This document shows, in pieces, positions 6,134 through 6,220 of a DNA stretch of 6,220 bases. The notes under the pieces are model-generated. The model was not told the origin of the DNA. It did not search any database and saw nothing but the letters and a program-made list of their open reading frames with translations. This stretch comes from Deltaproteobacteria bacterium (GTDB lineage Bacteria; JAUYMQ01). Each line of letters opens with the position of its first letter. Position 1 is the first letter of the stretch. Position numbers and translations under genes: made by a program. The stretch is from positions 1-6,220 of the forward strand of contig JAUYMQ010000411.1 in assembly GCA_030698575.1 (NCBI GenBank). The letters run 5' to 3'.

Positions 6134-6220
6134 ATGATTCCCAAGCGCATCGCCGTGAAGATCTTCGCCAGCCCCGACCCTGGGCCGGATCTCGATCTGA
6201 GCCCGGCCATCGGCCTGTTT
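6134..6220 (+). CDS. Start of a conserved-looking hypothetical gene, 3' partial
   Basis: Twenty-nine codons are open to the window edge, beginning MIPKRIAVKIF and continuing through an Asp/Pro-rich stretch (PDPGPDLDL) to SPAIGLF. The 16-base gap after the reductase stop and the preceding GGAG point to co-transcription with the reductase. From memory, small uncharacterised proteins with a VK(V/I)F...DL-P-F start sit beside nitrite/sulfite reductases in several bacteria, and this may be one. That is recall, not a search. No domain can be assigned from 29 residues, and I do not infer a function. Confidence 0.6.
   Translation, partial: MIPKRIAVKIFASPDPGPDLDLSPAIGLF

Noticed and set aside
5569-6210. 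A 213-codon minus-strand open frame at the right end
   Set aside because: It is a shadow of the reductase C-terminal domain with low-complexity Arg/Leu/Gly content. The plus-strand frame continues the reductase without interruption.

Overview
This is a G+C-rich bacterial window (about two-thirds G+C by eye) of densely coding, Gram-negative-like DNA. Codon choice and domain types fit a soil or marine lineage such as a deltaproteobacterium-like or acidobacterium-like group. No rRNA or marker gene is present, so the taxon stays open.

Layout. (1) 1-1538 (+): a radical SAM protein with an N-terminal cobalamin-binding-type domain, cut by the left edge. (2) 1570-3432 (-): a convergent gene for a secreted protein with a Sec signal peptide, an IPT/TIG-like beta domain, a linker, and about 39 RTX-type calcium-binding nonapeptides ending in a two-cysteine cap. 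(3) 3433-3843: a 411-base divergent intergenic region with no credible gene. It holds two strong hairpins, an AT-rich patch where promoters are most likely, and clear ribosome-binding sites at both ends. (4) 3844-6117 (+): a 757-residue ferredoxin-type nitrite/sulfite reductase with intact siroheme/[4Fe-4S] cysteines, four basic residues matching the sulfite-binding set of E. coli SiR-HP, and a C-terminal extension of about 165 residues. (5) 6134-6220 (+): the first 29 codons of a gene closely following the reductase, probably in the same operon and cut by the right edge.

How they fit together. The reductase and the partial gene after it look like one assimilatory sulfur (or nitrite) reduction unit. 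The RTX gene is transcribed divergently from it and convergently with the radical SAM gene. Nothing in the sequence ties these three units into one pathway. I see no mobile element, CRISPR array, tRNA or rRNA. I found no clear new multi-gene system; the best leads are the domain architectures of the reductase and the RTX protein, and the structured intergenic region.
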